A DNA stretch of 64,000 bases from Thermaurantimonas aggregans (GTDB lineage Bacteria; Bacteroidota; Bacteroidia; Flavobacteriales; Schleiferiaceae): contig NZ_BHZE01000010.1 of NCBI RefSeq assembly GCF_003851885.1, forward strand, positions 44,065-108,064. The letters run 5' to 3'. Position 1 is the stretch's first letter; each line of letters starts with the position of its first letter. The position numbers were made by a program, and so were the translations under genes. This document shows positions 44,505 through 54,201 of the stretch, piece after piece. Under the pieces are notes generated by a model, which worked only from the letters and a program-made list of their open reading frames with translations, did not search any database and was not told the DNA's origin.

Positions 44505-47500
44505 TTAATGAACAAGTAATTTGCGGGTTACAGTGCTATTTCGATGGATAATTTTAATTATAAACATTTGACTTTTAGATGCTAGATTGTCTATTCTTAA
44601 AGAAACTGTAATGGTATTTCTATCACTTAAAAGGTTAACAACTTTTTCTGAAATTAAAATTCTTCCCAAAAGATCGAAAATTTCCAATTTAGTATTCTCA
44701 TCGTATTCATAAATGTCCATAGAAAATTTTCCATCACTCGGATTTGGATAGGGATTAGATGCGATTTCTGAAAGCGAAAAATCAGATATCGAGATATTTC
44801 CGTGTTGTATTTTCAATGCAGATGTGGTATTTGAATACGGAACCTGCGCATAGAGAACTTTTTGGGAGTTGTCGTAAAAATACCCTGTACCAGCATTAAT
44901 TAACTGATTTAAAGATGTAAAAGGCAATAGTACAGTATTATTCCACAGTACGGTAGTCGGTGCATGCATATAGCGTACGATTTCAAAGCGATACAATCGA
45001 TTCGATGGCATACCGGTGTACCCATTTCCTGTGGTAGAACACGTGATGTGGTAATCTTGTCCCACTCTTTGACTTTTAAAGTGTAGGAACGCATAGTTTC
45101 CGGTGATTAGTGCGTCGGGGTGCTGTCCATCGTCGGTGTATATCGATGCACTATCAGAGTTGACAAACTCATCGTGATAATTTCTTATATATAAGGTGTC
45201 AAATTTGTAAAAAGCAGTAGTACGAATATTATCAGGTGCCATAGCAATAAGGGAGCCTGAGCGTACAAAAAAGGGCAAACGGCTGATTTGGGCCGAAACG
45301 ATCGCTTGTGAATTGCCATTGTAAACAATATTGGTATGAAAATCAACCCAACGACCGGAGGGAAAAAAGACAGTTTTAGTAGAAGTGTTTGCGTCGAGCA
45401 CCGGGGCTACTAAAATGTCCTTACCCCAAAGAAACTGTTCATCTCTATCAGCCAGGAAAGAATTCCCAGGTTCAAAGTAGTCAGTTGGCAAAGCTAACGG
45501 AGTGCCTTTAGTAGAATTTAAAAAAGCCAAATGATAATTGTAAGGCAAGAAACGATACCTAAGACGCGCATATTCAAGGCATATATTTCGGTAAAAGGGT
45601 GGATAATTATAGGGCTCGGGTGGTACACCTTCGCCATGAGCACGCATAATCGGGCTAAAGGCACCTAGTTGAAACCATCGTGTGTAGAGTTCTGGATCTT
45701 GCCCTCCTCCAGTAAATCCGCCAAGATCTGAATGCATATATCCAATGCCACTCATGCTCATGCCCAACATATTGGGAATCTGAATTTTTAACCCTCCCCA
45801 CGAACGCTGCACATCGCCCGACCACGGGAATGTAGAATACCGCTGCATACCGGCGAATCCGGAACGAATCAGATTAAACAAGCGCTGAGATGGGTACTGC
45901 TGCCTGTAGCCTTCGTACAAACGCTTCGCCCACAGCATGCTGTAGCTGTTGTGAATCTGGCGGGCCGTGCCTTTTTGGTGGATCATTCCTTCGGGGTGAT
46001 TTTCAGGTTCGCCCAGATCGCACCACCACCCCCCTACTCCTTCATTGATGCGCGGTGGGTAAAGACTCCACATGTAATTCAATGCGCTGTCGTTGGTCAA
46101 ATCAATTAAACCAGCACTCCCCGCCCAAAAACCTCCAATGACAAAGGGCTGTCCTTGCGCATTTTTTGCTAACCAACCATTTTGAGCGAGAATGGGAAAT
46201 TTGGTGCTTTGTTGAGTGAAATAAGGTTCAGTTATTAAGACAGTTTTTACACCTATATCATTAAAATCGCTGATCATCTTAACCGGATTGGGAAACTTTG
46301 TATAATCCCATGTGAAATTTCCCATAGTGGCAGGAGAACCAAACCAGTAAAGATCAAGTATCAAAGCGTCTAACGGAAATCCTTGATTTCGAAGGGCATT
46401 TACTACCTGACGGGCTTCTGTTTCTGATTGGTAACCATACCTAGATTGAATGTACCCAAGCGACCAACGAGGAGGTAACGGTTGTAAACCTGAAACAGAA
46501 GTGAAACCTTTGAGAACATCATCATACGATTGGCCAGCGATGAAATAATATGTTAGCTCCCCATCTTCAAAGGAAAATCGCATTTCAGATGGATCAGTCT
46601 TTCCCAAATCCAGCTTCGCTGGAGCAAAATTGTCTACTACGATTCCATATCCTTTCGAACTGACAACAAAGGGCATGGTAATATTCATAGTACGTGCACC
46701 GGGGCCATATCCATAAACAGCCGTATTGTAAACATCGAGTTCCTCGCCTCTTCGATTTGTTTTAAATGCCCTGGATCCAGTGCCATAAAGGCGTTCATTT
46801 GAATCCAGTTGTATACTTAACCCTTTGCGTGTAAACTGCTGCCATGTGCCTCTCAAGTCTCTACAGAGTGTATCACTATTAAATATATAAGTGAAACGAA
46901 CTGGATGACTCTGAATTAATACCGACACATTACCACCACCGTAAAGCAACCCGTTTGGGGTTTGCAATGCTAACGCCGGCTTAGGTGTATCGCCGGCAGT
47001 TACTATGGAATTAAAGGGCGGAAATTGATTAGTAGACGAATAGCGAATTTTTATCACATTGTCTTTCACGCGAGTGACTTGAATAGCTCCTGTATCACAT
47101 AAAACTGTGAGAATATTGGAATTAAGTGTAAAAGAGGAAATACTTTGTGGAGATAATAGATTGATATCGTAAAAAATATCTTGATTATTTGCATCTCTGC
47201 CAACTATAGTACCGTTGACATTTCTAAAGACAAATGCAAGACGCAGTACTTGAACATTCTGCGGAACATTGTAAAAGGAACGGATATGGTATTTGATGGA
47301 ATAGAGATTGTTGCCCAGTGGAGTCATGAGGCGAGCAGTATCGTAGGTGCCCCAATTCCCCTGAACAAAAAACCAGTTGTTGGGACTGGTACTTGCAGTG
47401 GTAATTAATCCGGTATGAGCAAAAACAGGTCCGTTGAAATTTGCCAAAGCTCCATTTCCTTTTGTTGCGTCATATATAATGGTCACTGTATCATCTGTAG

Positions 47501-47585
47501 TCGGATTTACGGGGGTCACTACCAAAATCTGTCCATAGCTAAACCAGCAAAAGAGGATAAATACAATAGAATAAAGTTTTTTCAT
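44505..47585 (-). CDS. Secreted GH31 glycosidase with T9SS sorting domain
   Basis: A 1026-residue exported enzyme of glycoside hydrolase family 31 (alpha-glucosidase, alpha-xylosidase or related). A signal peptide ('IVFILFCWFSYGQ') is followed by a starch-binding-like domain and the N-terminal GH31 sandwich ('GTGSRAFKTNRRGEELDVYN'). The barrel has 'FPLDALILDLYWFG', the nucleophile Asp523 in 'GGWWCDLGEPENHPEG' and the probable acid/base Asp591 in 'FPWSGDVQRSW', then 'GIGYMHSDLGGFTGG' and 'MRAHGEG'. The C-terminus is a T9SS sorting domain ('NPYPNPSDGKFSMDI' ... 'KLLVH'). Substrate cannot be told from sequence alone. The protein would act on the cell surface or be released. Confidence 0.93.
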   Translation of the reverse strand: MKKLYSIVFILFCWFSYGQILVVTPVNPTTDDTVTIIYDATKGNGALANFNGPVFAHTGLITTASTSPNNWFFVQGNWGTYDTARLMTPLGNNLYSIKYHIRSFYNVPQNVQVLRLAFVFRNVNGTIVGRDANNQDIFYDINLLSPQSISSFTLNSNILTVLCDTGAIQVTRVKDNVIKIRYSSTNQFPPFNSIVTAGDTPKPALALQTPNGLLYGGGNVSVLIQSHPVRFTYIFNSDTLCRDLRGTWQQFTRKGLSIQLDSNERLYGTGSRAFKTNRRGEELDVYNTAVYGYGPGARTMNITMPFVVSSKGYGIVVDNFAPAKLDLGKTDPSEMRFSFEDGELTYYFIAGQSYDDVLKGFTSVSGLQPLPPRWSLGYIQSRYGYQSETEARQVVNALRNQGFPLDALILDLYWFGSPATMGNFTWDYTKFPNPVKMISDFNDIGVKTVLITEPYFTQQSTKFPILAQNGWLAKNAQGQPFVIGGFWAGSAGLIDLTNDSALNYMWSLYPPRINEGVGGWWCDLGEPENHPEGMIHQKGTARQIHNSYSMLWAKRLYEGYRQQYPSQRLFNLIRSGFAGMQRYSTFPWSGDVQRSWGGLKIQIPNMLGMSMSGIGYMHSDLGGFTGGGQDPELYTRWFQLGAFSPIMRAHGEGVPPEPYNYPPFYRNICLEYARLRYRFLPYNYHLAFLNSTKGTPLALPTDYFEPGNSFLADRDEQFLWGKDILVAPVLDANTSTKTVFFPSGRWVDFHTNIVYNGNSQAIVSAQISRLPFFVRSGSLIAMAPDNIRTTAFYKFDTLYIRNYHDEFVNSDSASIYTDDGQHPDALITGNYAFLHFKSQRVGQDYHITCSTTGNGYTGMPSNRLYRFEIVRYMHAPTTVLWNNTVLLPFTSLNQLINAGTGYFYDNSQKVLYAQVPYSNTTSALKIQHGNISISDFSLSEIASNPYPNPSDGKFSMDIYEYDENTKLEIFDLLGRILISEKVVNLLSDRNTITVSLRIDNLASKSQMFIIKIIHRNSTVTRKLLVH

Positions 47586-47601
47586 TGAAAATCAATTTGC
47601 A

Positions 47602-47635
47602 CAAAAGTAGTTAGTGTACTTTTTACACCATACAA
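47602..47635 (-). promoter_or_regulatory. Promoter of the GH31 gene
   Basis: On the minus strand TTG (47633-47635) and TACTTTTG (47602-47609) are spaced by 23 bases, a match to TTG-N17-23-TAnnTTTG. The -7 box is 16 bases before the ATG. Confidence 0.6.
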
Positions 47636-47724
47636 TTTTTTATGTTTAATCCCTGAAATGAGTAAAGATTTTTTATGCTTGCATAATATTTTGTGTATCT
47701 TTAGCGCTCAAATTCGATTTTTTC

Positions 47725-48900
47725 ATGAATGCATATATAGTCGCTGCCAAAAGAACTGCTGTAGGAAAGGCACCTAGAGGCAAGCTGCGTTTTTTTAGAC
47801 CTGACGATATGGCTGCCGTAGTCATCAAGAAGCTCTTAGAAGAGCTCCCAATGCTTGATAAAGAGCGCATTAACGACGTAATCGTTGGAAATGCTATGCC
47901 TGAGGCAGAGCAGGGTTTGAATGTAGGAAGACTAATATCGCTCATGGGCTTAGATACTGTAAAAGTGGGCGGTATGACCGTTAATCGCTATTGTGCCTCA
48001 GGCTTGGAAACGATAGCTATAGCAGCCGCCAAAATACACGCCGGTATGGCTGAATGCATCATAGCCGGGGGCACCGAAAGCATGAGTTACATCCCTATGG
48101 GAGGTTGGAAAGTAACTCCTAATTACGAATTGGCTAAAGTTCACGCTGATTATTACAACAATATGGGACTCACAGCTGAAGCTGTAGCTGCCCAATACAA
48201 AGTGAGTCGCCAGGATCAGGACGCTTTTGCTTACAGATCGCATCAGCGAGCCCTGCAAGCCATCGAGAAGGGTTATTTTGATCAGGAAATAGTTCCACTT
48301 GAAGTAAAAGAAATATACCTCGACGAACGCGAGAAGAGACAAGAGCGCACCTATACGTTTACGACGGACGAAGGTCCTCGAGCTGATACAAGCATAGAAG
48401 CTTTAGCTAAATTAAAACCTGTATTTGCTGAAAAAGGCAGTGTAACAGCGGGAAATTCTTCTCAGACTTCTGACGGAGCGGCCTTCGTAGTAGTGATGAG
48501 CGAAAAAATGGTGAACGAACTCAATCTTAAGCCTATAGCCCGGTTAGTCACTTACGACGTAGCCGGCGTTGAGCCGCGAATTATGGGAATTGGACCGGTT
48601 TATGCCATTCCTAAAGCACTTAAGAGAGCCAATTTGAAATTAAATGATATCGACTTAATCGAATTAAACGAGGCTTTCGCTGCACAATCCATAGCTGTAA
48701 TCAGAGAACTTGGTTTAAATGAAGAAATCACCAACGTAAACGGAGGAGCCATAGCCCTCGGCCACCCACTCGGCTGTTCGGGTGCAAAACTCAGCGTACA
48801 GCTCTTTAATGAAGCCAAACGCAGAAATGCTAAATACGGCATGGTGACTATGTGCGTGGGTACAGGCCAAGGTGCAGCTGGCATATTTGAGATTTTGTAA
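47725..48900 (+). CDS. Acetyl-CoA C-acyltransferase (thiolase)
   Basis: A 391-residue thiolase of the degradative FadA/AcaA type. The N-terminus is '[20 protein letters not shown]'. The acyl-accepting Cys90 is in '[17 protein letters not shown]', the conserved '[13 protein letters not shown]' follows, and the C-terminal catalytic residues lie in '[17 protein letters not shown]' and '[14 protein letters not shown]'. It cleaves 3-ketoacyl-CoA in beta-oxidation or works in the reverse direction. The likely partner dehydrogenase (14895) is more than 30 kb away. The upstream stretch has TATCTTTA near 47696, a one-mismatch -7 box. Confidence 0.95.
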   Translation: MNAYIVAAKRTAVGKAPRGKLRFFRPDDMAAVVIKKLLEELPMLDKERINDVIVGNAMPEAEQGLNVGRLISLMGLDTVKVGGMTVNRYCASGLETIAIAAAKIHAGMAECIIAGGTESMSYIPMGGWKVTPNYELAKVHADYYNNMGLTAEAVAAQYKVSRQDQDAFAYRSHQRALQAIEKGYFDQEIVPLEVKEIYLDEREKRQERTYTFTTDEGPRADTSIEALAKLKPVFAEKGSVTAGNSSQTSDGAAFVVVMSEKMVNELNLKPIARLVTYDVAGVEPRIMGIGPVYAIPKALKRANLKLNDIDLIELNEAFAAQSIAVIRELGLNEEITNVNGGAIALGHPLGCSGAKLSVQLFNEAKRRNAKYGMVTMCVGTGQGAAGIFEIL

Positions 48901-48983
48901 CACATCGAAACATTGTGAAATTTTCTGTGCGCTGTATTTTTAGCCCCAAACTTTCTTTTAATACAGTTAAGAAACAAAATAAT

Positions 48984-49376
48984 ATGAATACAGAGCCCAC
49001 TAAATACAGCGACGAAGAACTTGAGTTTTTTAAACAATTGATTTTAAAAAAGATAGAAAAAGCTGAGCATGATCTTCAGGTGTTAAAAGAAGCAATTTCA
49101 AATGACTCAGGAAACGGTACGGATGATACCTCTCCTACATTTAAAGCTTTTGAAGAGGGTTCAGAAACAATGAGTAAAGAGGCGAATGCCCACCTGGCAG
49201 CACGTCAAGAAAAATTCATTCGCGATTTGAAAAATGCCCTTTTGCGCATTGAAAATAAAACATATGGTATTTGCAGAGAAACTGGACGTTTGATTCCAAA
49301 AGAAAGGTTAATGCTCGTACCTCATGCCACTCTCTGCATCGAGGCCAAAGAAGGAAAATTAAACAAGTCTAAGTGA
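48984..49376 (+). CDS. TraR/DksA-family protein with reduced zinc finger
   Basis: A 130-residue protein from the ATG at 48984; the frame extends to 48915, but the downstream start gives the usual family N-terminus. Residues 8-45 form a helical coiled coil. '[20 protein letters not shown]' is a family landmark. The C-terminal finger reads '[20 protein letters not shown]' then 'HATLCIEAK', keeping only two of the four zinc cysteines. Relatives bind RNA polymerase through the secondary channel, but this subfamily is uncharacterised as far as I know. It overlaps lspA by 4 bases (GTGA), so the two are translationally coupled. Confidence 0.88.
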   Translation: MNTEPTKYSDEELEFFKQLILKKIEKAEHDLQVLKEAISNDSGNGTDDTSPTFKAFEEGSETMSKEANAHLAARQEKFIRDLKNALLRIENKTYGICRETGRLIPKERLMLVPHATLCIEAKEGKLNKSK

Positions 49377-50002
49377 AAAAAAATCTTTTAATCGTGGGAC
49401 TTGTGATATTAGCTGACCAAGTCCTCAAAATTTGGATAAAACTCAATTTATCGCTCGGTCAAGAAATCAAGATTGCTGATTGGTTCATTTTGCATTTTAC
49501 CGAAAATCCAGGAATGGCTTTTGGAATCGAATGGGGTGGAAATTTTGGTAAATACCTTCTGACCATTTTTAGAATTATAGCTGTCATATGGATTTTCACA
49601 TGGCTCGTGAAATTGACGCGCCAAAAAGCTCATTTAACAGCCCAAGTCAGCATATCCCTTGTTTTAGCTGGTGCATTGGGCAATTTGATTGACAGTTTGT
49701 TCTACGGCATTATATTTTCAGACAGTTATCACCAAGTAGCCCATTTTTTACCTGAACAAGGTGGCTATGCTGCCTTTATGCTCGGACATGTAGTTGATAT
49801 GTTTTATTTTCCACTTTTCACAGTACATCTTCCAGAATGGTTACCTCTGTGGGGAGGAGAGTCGTTTATTTTTTTTCAGCCAGTTTTCAATATTGCTGAT
49901 GCATCGATAACAATAGGTGTTATATTTATGATTCTATTTCAAAAACACCTTTTCCAAAAGGAAATTCATCAATCAGAGACAGTTGCAAATTCTACTACTT
50001 AA
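49373..50002 (+). CDS. lspA: Lipoprotein signal peptidase LspA
   Basis: A 209-residue inner-membrane aspartic protease that cleaves prolipoprotein signal peptides after lipid attachment. Four hydrophobic helices are visible. Conserved elements are 'ILADQVLKIWIK' (first Asp), 'FTENPGMAFGI', 'LAGALGNLIDSLFYGIIF', and the catalytic aspartates in 'GHVVDMFYFPLF' and 'FNIADASITIGV'. The long insertion between the third and fourth helices is typical of Bacteroidota LspA. The start is GTG at 49373, overlapping the DksA-like stop. Its last 8 bases overlap the end of the convergent gene. Confidence 0.95.
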   Translation: MKKNLLIVGLVILADQVLKIWIKLNLSLGQEIKIADWFILHFTENPGMAFGIEWGGNFGKYLLTIFRIIAVIWIFTWLVKLTRQKAHLTAQVSISLVLAGALGNLIDSLFYGIIFSDSYHQVAHFLPEQGGYAAFMLGHVVDMFYFPLFTVHLPEWLPLWGGESFIFFQPVFNIADASITIGVIFMILFQKHLFQKEIHQSETVANSTT

Positions 50003-50447
50003 AAGAAGAATTAACATCTCTGGCCTTCATTTGATAGTTGTAATCACTTGCTGCTTTACACGAGCATTCATCGTTTTTCACCACAAAATTTTGAATGCCC
50101 ATAGCTTTTTTTCCAAAACAACCAGTCACCGGATACACGGGATACTGTCCAGCCATTTCTGTGCGATCTGTCCTAATAAAAAATTCATAAAATCCAGCTG
50201 GTTGTTCGCTACGCGCAGCCAGATACATACCAGAAATCTTCAATCCACTGATCAATGTATTTTCATAATTTTTGAAAGACTTTTCATCAAAAGCTTCTTT
50301 TGGAAGGCCTGTATGAAGCGACAAAAAAGACACTGCATTTTCGAAAGTGTACGCGCTTGATTCGCTTGACTTACTCTGCGCATGTAGAGATGAATAAACT
50401 GCTGAAAAAACGTATATGAAGCTAATGAGATGTAAGGTTTTTTTCAT
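49995..50447 (-). CDS. Small secreted hypothetical protein
   Basis: A 150-residue protein with a clear signal peptide ('ISFIYVFSAVYSSLHAQ'). The mature part has 'AVSFLSLHTGLPKEAFDEKS', 'EFFIRTDRTEMAGQYPVYPV' and a cysteine pair 'DECSCKA' plus an earlier Cys in 'TGCFGKK'. I do not recognise the family. It overlaps lspA convergently by 8 bases. A minus-strand -7 box (TATATTTG, 50469-50476) stands 21 bases upstream, so it is probably transcribed alone. Confidence 0.7.
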   Translation of the reverse strand: MKKTLHLISFIYVFSAVYSSLHAQSKSSESSAYTFENAVSFLSLHTGLPKEAFDEKSFKNYENTLISGLKISGMYLAARSEQPAGFYEFFIRTDRTEMAGQYPVYPVTGCFGKKAMGIQNFVVKNDECSCKAASDYNYQMKARDVNSSFK

Positions 50448-50468
50448 CGTTATAATGTTTTATTGACA

Positions 50469-50476
50469 CAAATATA
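50469..50476 (-). promoter_or_regulatory. Probable -7 box for the small secreted protein
   Basis: TATATTTG on the minus strand matches TAnnTTTG, 21 bases before the ATG. No -33 TTG was identified. Confidence 0.4.
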
Positions 50477-50541
50477 TCCTGATTAACTAAAACATATCTC
50501 AAAACAAAACTGACAATATGTCACTTTAAAGCTGAAATATC

Positions 50542-50549
50542 TATCTTTG
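50542..50549 (+). promoter_or_regulatory. Probable -7 box for the miaB operon
   Basis: TATCTTTG is a perfect TAnnTTTG match 16 bases before the miaB ATG. The predicted leader is very short. The -33 region lacks an obvious TTG. Confidence 0.45.
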
Positions 50550-50565
50550 CCATAAATTCTAAGGA

Positions 50566-52002
50566 ATGTATCATCACGGAAATAAGGTTATAGATGAACA
50601 AAGACAGGGAGAGGCACTCATACTCACCCATGAAGGCAAAAAGAAACTCTATATTGAAAGCTATGGCTGTCAAATGAATTTTTCAGACAGTGAAATTGTA
50701 GCCAGCATACTCTCTAAAGAGGGATTTGCTACCACAAAAAATCCAGAAGAAGCTGATTTAGTGCTTCTTAATACATGTTCTATTCGTGAAAAAGCAGAGC
50801 AAACAGTCCGTAACCGCTTGTCGCATTTTCATGCGATCAAAAAACAGAATCCAGATATAAAAATTGGTGTACTAGGCTGTATGGCCGAGCGCATCAAAGA
50901 AAAGTTGCTTGAAGAGGAAAAGCTAGTGGATATCGTAGTAGGTCCAGATGCATATCGCGACTTACCCAAGCTGATAAAAGAAGCCGAAGACGGACGAAAA
51001 GCTGTGAACGTTTTGCTCTCAAAAGAAGAAACGTATGGCGATGTAAATCCTGTAAGGTTAGGAGGTAATGGAGTTACTGCATTTATTTCTATAATGCGCG
51101 GATGCGACAACATGTGCACCTTCTGCGTAGTACCCTTCACGCGCGGGAGAGAGCGCAGTCGCAATCCACAATCGATCATCGACGAAGCAAAAATACTTCA
51201 AGATGCTGGCTACAAAGAAATTACACTACTTGGACAAAATGTAGATTCCTATCTGTGGTATGGGGGTGGATTAAAGAAAGACTTTGCAAAAGCCTCTGAA
51301 ATTGCAAAAGCTTCAGCAGTGCGGTTTGCTCAATTGCTTCGCCAAGTGGCAGAGGCCGTTCCAGAAATGCGCATTCGCTTCAGTACCAGCAATCCACAAG
51401 ACATGACCGAAGATGTACTGCACACCATCGCTGCCTATAACAACATTTGCAAATACATACATCTACCGGTCCAAAGCGGGTCAACGCGGATTCTGAAAGC
51501 GATGAACCGAGGCCACAATCGCGAGCAATACATCGAGCTCATAGACAAAATAAGAAAAATAATTCCTGATTGCGGTCTTTCGCACGACATGATCACCGGC
51601 TTTCCTGGCGAAACCGAAGAAGATCACCAAGATACTTTGTCGCTTATGGAATATGTTAAATACGACTTCGGCTATATGTTCAAATATTCCGAAAGACCAG
51701 GTACTTATGCAGCCAGACATTTTAAAGATGATGTACCCAACGAAGTAAAAACAAGAAGACTTACAGAAATCATTGATCTTCAGCAAAAGCATTCTTTATA
51801 TAGAAATCAACAACACATTGGAAAAATCGAAGAAGTACTAGTAGAAGGTGTATCTAAAAAGTCAAATGAGCATTGGTTTGGTAGAAATACTCAAAATACC
51901 GTTGTTGTTTTTCCGAAAGAAAATGTCAAACCCGGTGATTTTGTAAAAGTAAAAATTTTAGAGTGTACATCTGCAACGTTATTGGGCCAAATCGTTCATT
52001 GA
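50566..52002 (+). CDS. miaB: tRNA-2-methylthio-N6-dimethylallyladenosine synthase MiaB
   Basis: A 478-residue radical-SAM methylthiotransferase modifying A37 of tRNAs. The N-terminal domain has '[20 protein letters not shown]', '[14 protein letters not shown]' and '[15 protein letters not shown]', with three cysteines for the auxiliary cluster. The radical-SAM cluster motif is '[20 protein letters not shown]'. '[19 protein letters not shown]' and '[18 protein letters not shown]' follow, with a TRAM domain at the C-terminus. Length and motifs are normal. It heads a same-strand run reaching der, the next gene being only one base away. Confidence 0.97.
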   Translation: MYHHGNKVIDEQRQGEALILTHEGKKKLYIESYGCQMNFSDSEIVASILSKEGFATTKNPEEADLVLLNTCSIREKAEQTVRNRLSHFHAIKKQNPDIKIGVLGCMAERIKEKLLEEEKLVDIVVGPDAYRDLPKLIKEAEDGRKAVNVLLSKEETYGDVNPVRLGGNGVTAFISIMRGCDNMCTFCVVPFTRGRERSRNPQSIIDEAKILQDAGYKEITLLGQNVDSYLWYGGGLKKDFAKASEIAKASAVRFAQLLRQVAEAVPEMRIRFSTSNPQDMTEDVLHTIAAYNNICKYIHLPVQSGSTRILKAMNRGHNREQYIELIDKIRKIIPDCGLSHDMITGFPGETEEDHQDTLSLMEYVKYDFGYMFKYSERPGTYAARHFKDDVPNEVKTRRLTEIIDLQQKHSLYRNQQHIGKIEEVLVEGVSKKSNEHWFGRNTQNTVVVFPKENVKPGDFVKVKILECTSATLLGQIVH

Positions 52003-52003
52003 A

Positions 52004-52420
52004 ATGAATCTTAAAAAGTTCTTTTATCTACTTTCTTTTTCCTTATATTTTTTCTCAATAAAAGTACAATCTCAAACATATGAAAATGGCAAATGGATAG
52101 ACGATAATCTAACTTTTAAAATCGTTTATGAGAACATTAAAAAATCCGGGGAATTACATTTGTGTATTGCAAATAAAAGCAACGATTTATGTATCGGAAA
52201 TTTAATGGTACCATTTGAGGTTTTTATTTATGATAAAAAAGATTCTTTAATCTGGTCATCGATATGGACAGGAAACAATATGCAGTTGAAATTTAAGCGC
52301 AAATTGCCATTCGCTTATAAAGTAAATGTAAAAGCAAAGGCTCCTTATGTGATCAACAAACTGACCACAACAAAAATTTATCAAAAGCAACCCCTGGAAC
52401 TCATATACATTATACAATGA
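52004..52420 (+). CDS. Small secreted hypothetical protein
   Basis: A 138-residue protein with signal peptide ('FSLYFFSIKVQSQ'). The mature part is beta-rich with two cysteines in 'LHLCIANKSNDLCIGNLMVP', possibly a disulphide. I do not recognise it. It starts one base after miaB and overlaps the sigma-54 activator by 4 bases (ATGA), so it is embedded in the operon. AT-rich. Confidence 0.65.
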   Translation: MNLKKFFYLLSFSLYFFSIKVQSQTYENGKWIDDNLTFKIVYENIKKSGELHLCIANKSNDLCIGNLMVPFEVFIYDKKDSLIWSSIWTGNNMQLKFKRKLPFAYKVNVKAKAPYVINKLTTTKIYQKQPLELIYIIQ

Positions 52421-53709
52421 GTCAGCTACAAGAAATAAAAATGCGATTTGGCATCATAGGGAACTCTCCCCTACTCGACCGCGCAATTGAGAAAGCGATA
52501 CAAGTGGCAAATACAGATATATCGGTACTAGTAACCGGTGAAAGTGGTGTAGGGAAAGAGAATATTCCTAAAATTATCCATGCACTTTCACATCGCAAGC
52601 ACAAGCCCTACATCGCTGTAAACTGTGGAGCTATTCCCGAAGGAACCATTGATTCAGAGCTCTTTGGGCACGAAAAAGGTGCATTTACTGGAGCTCTTTC
52701 TACCCGAAAAGGATATTTTGAAGAAGCTGATGGAGGTACAATTTTTCTCGATGAAGTAGCAGAACTACCACTACAAACTCAGGTAAGATTATTGAGAGTT
52801 TTAGAGACTGGTGAATTTATAAAAGTTGGCTCTTCCAAAATTCAAAAAACAGACGTAAGAATTGTAGCGGCTACCAACGTAAATATGCTTGAAGCTGTAA
52901 GCAAACACAAGTTTCGCGAAGACCTTTATTATAGATTAAATACTGTTGAAATTCATTTACCTCCATTGCGAGAAAGAAAGGAAGATATACCGTTAATTTT
53001 TAAAAAATTTTGTCTTGATTTTGCCGAAAAATACAGACAACCTCCACTAAAACTGTCAAAAGAGGCAGAAGAACTTTTAAAAAACTACAGATGGCCAGGT
53101 AATATTCGTCAATTGAGAAATTTAGCAGAGCAAATTTCAGTAGTAGAAACCAATAGAGAAATTACGGCAGAAGTATTAAAGAATTATTTGCCAGATATCG
53201 ATAAAAGTACCCTGCCAGCTCTGCATACATCATCCAATTCATCCAATGCAGATTTCGCCAGCGAAAGAGAAATTTTATACAAAATTCTCTTTGATATGCG
53301 AAACGATCTGAACGATTTAAAAGCCATAACATTAGAACTCATAAAATCAGGCGGTACGAATACAGGAAGATTTGCTGAAGAAAATTCTACTTTGCTACAG
53401 AAAGTGTTTAGAACATCTGAACCTTTTACCTCGACACCGATTGTAAATAATCCGGGAATCATCGTCAATGAAGGAATTAATACACCGCATGTAAATGCAA
53501 TCAACATAAATGGAGCCTCACAGGAAGAATTTGAAGAAGCTGAAGTAGAACCCATGACAGAAGAAGTTCTCTCTCTCGAAAAAAGAGAAATCGAACTCAT
53601 AAAAAAAGCACTTGAAAAACACAATGGAAAACGAAAATTAGCCGCTGAAGAACTTGGTATTTCAGAAAGAACACTTTACAGAAAAATTAAACAATACAAC
53701 TTGCAGTGA
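52417..53709 (+). CDS. Sigma-54-dependent transcriptional activator without receiver
   Basis: A 430-residue activator consisting of the AAA+ domain from its first residues and a C-terminal Fis-type helix-turn-helix. Walker A is 'VTGESGVGKENIPKIIH' (Gly-Lys near 41-48). The sigma-54-contacting GAFTGA loop is at 88-93, Walker B in 'GGTIFLDEVAELPLQTQVRL', arginine finger region 'KFREDLYYRLN', and 'YRWPGNIRQLRNLAEQI' closes the lid. Residues 265-385 are a non-conserved acidic linker. The HTH is 'KRKLAAEELGISERTLYRKI'. Lacking a receiver or sensor domain, it is probably controlled by level or by a partner. It overlaps both neighbours, including lptE. Confidence 0.92.
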   Translation: MSQLQEIKMRFGIIGNSPLLDRAIEKAIQVANTDISVLVTGESGVGKENIPKIIHALSHRKHKPYIAVNCGAIPEGTIDSELFGHEKGAFTGALSTRKGYFEEADGGTIFLDEVAELPLQTQVRLLRVLETGEFIKVGSSKIQKTDVRIVAATNVNMLEAVSKHKFREDLYYRLNTVEIHLPPLRERKEDIPLIFKKFCLDFAEKYRQPPLKLSKEAEELLKNYRWPGNIRQLRNLAEQISVVETNREITAEVLKNYLPDIDKSTLPALHTSSNSSNADFASEREILYKILFDMRNDLNDLKAITLELIKSGGTNTGRFAEENSTLLQKVFRTSEPFTSTPIVNNPGIIVNEGINTPHVNAININGASQEEFEEAEVEPMTEEVLSLEKREIELIKKALEKHNGKRKLAAEELGISERTLYRKIKQYNLQ

Positions 53710-54200
53710 AAAAAATAATCGTTGCTTTATTGTTCTTACTGGTCAATGCGTGTAGCGGAGGCTACAGTTTCACTGGCGGTAATGTGGGTGATGCTAAGAC
53801 TTTTTCAGTTGATTTATTTCCAAATTATGCCCCAATAGTTAATCCGAACCTTAGTTTACAATTTACCGAAAAATTAAAAGATATAATATTACAACAAACA
53901 TCTCTGAAATTAAAACCCGAAGATGGAGATTTACATTTTGAGGGGTCAATTATTGAATACTCCTTTGTACCACTTGCACCCCAAGGGAATCAAGCAGCAG
54001 CACAAACTCGTTTCACTATTTCTGTTAAAGTAAAATTCACAAACAAATTAGATAGTTCAAAAAATTTTGAAGAAAAATTTTCGCGATTTGTTGACATTCC
54101 TGCAGATGCAAATGTGGCATCACTCGAAAATCAATTAATAGAACAGATCAATAGAGAACTAGCCGAAAATATTTTGAACAAAGCAATCGTTAATTGGTGA
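53706..54200 (+). CDS. lptE: LPS assembly lipoprotein LptE
   Basis: A 164-residue outer-membrane lipoprotein of the Bacteroidota LptE type, partner of the LptD barrel that inserts lipopolysaccharide. The signal peptide ends in a lipobox with Cys16 ('LLFLLVNACSGG'). The mature part starts 'YSFTGGNVGDAKTFSVDLF' and contains 'GSIIEYSFVPLAP' and 'RFTISVKVKFTNK', matching the family. The start is GTG overlapping the activator stop (GTGA). It is followed after one base by the TPR protein, an arrangement I recall from other Bacteroidota. Confidence 0.88.
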   Translation: MKKIIVALLFLLVNACSGGYSFTGGNVGDAKTFSVDLFPNYAPIVNPNLSLQFTEKLKDIILQQTSLKLKPEDGDLHFEGSIIEYSFVPLAPQGNQAAAQTRFTISVKVKFTNKLDSSKNFEEKFSRFVDIPADANVASLENQLIEQINRELAENILNKAIVNW

Positions 54201-54201
54201 C

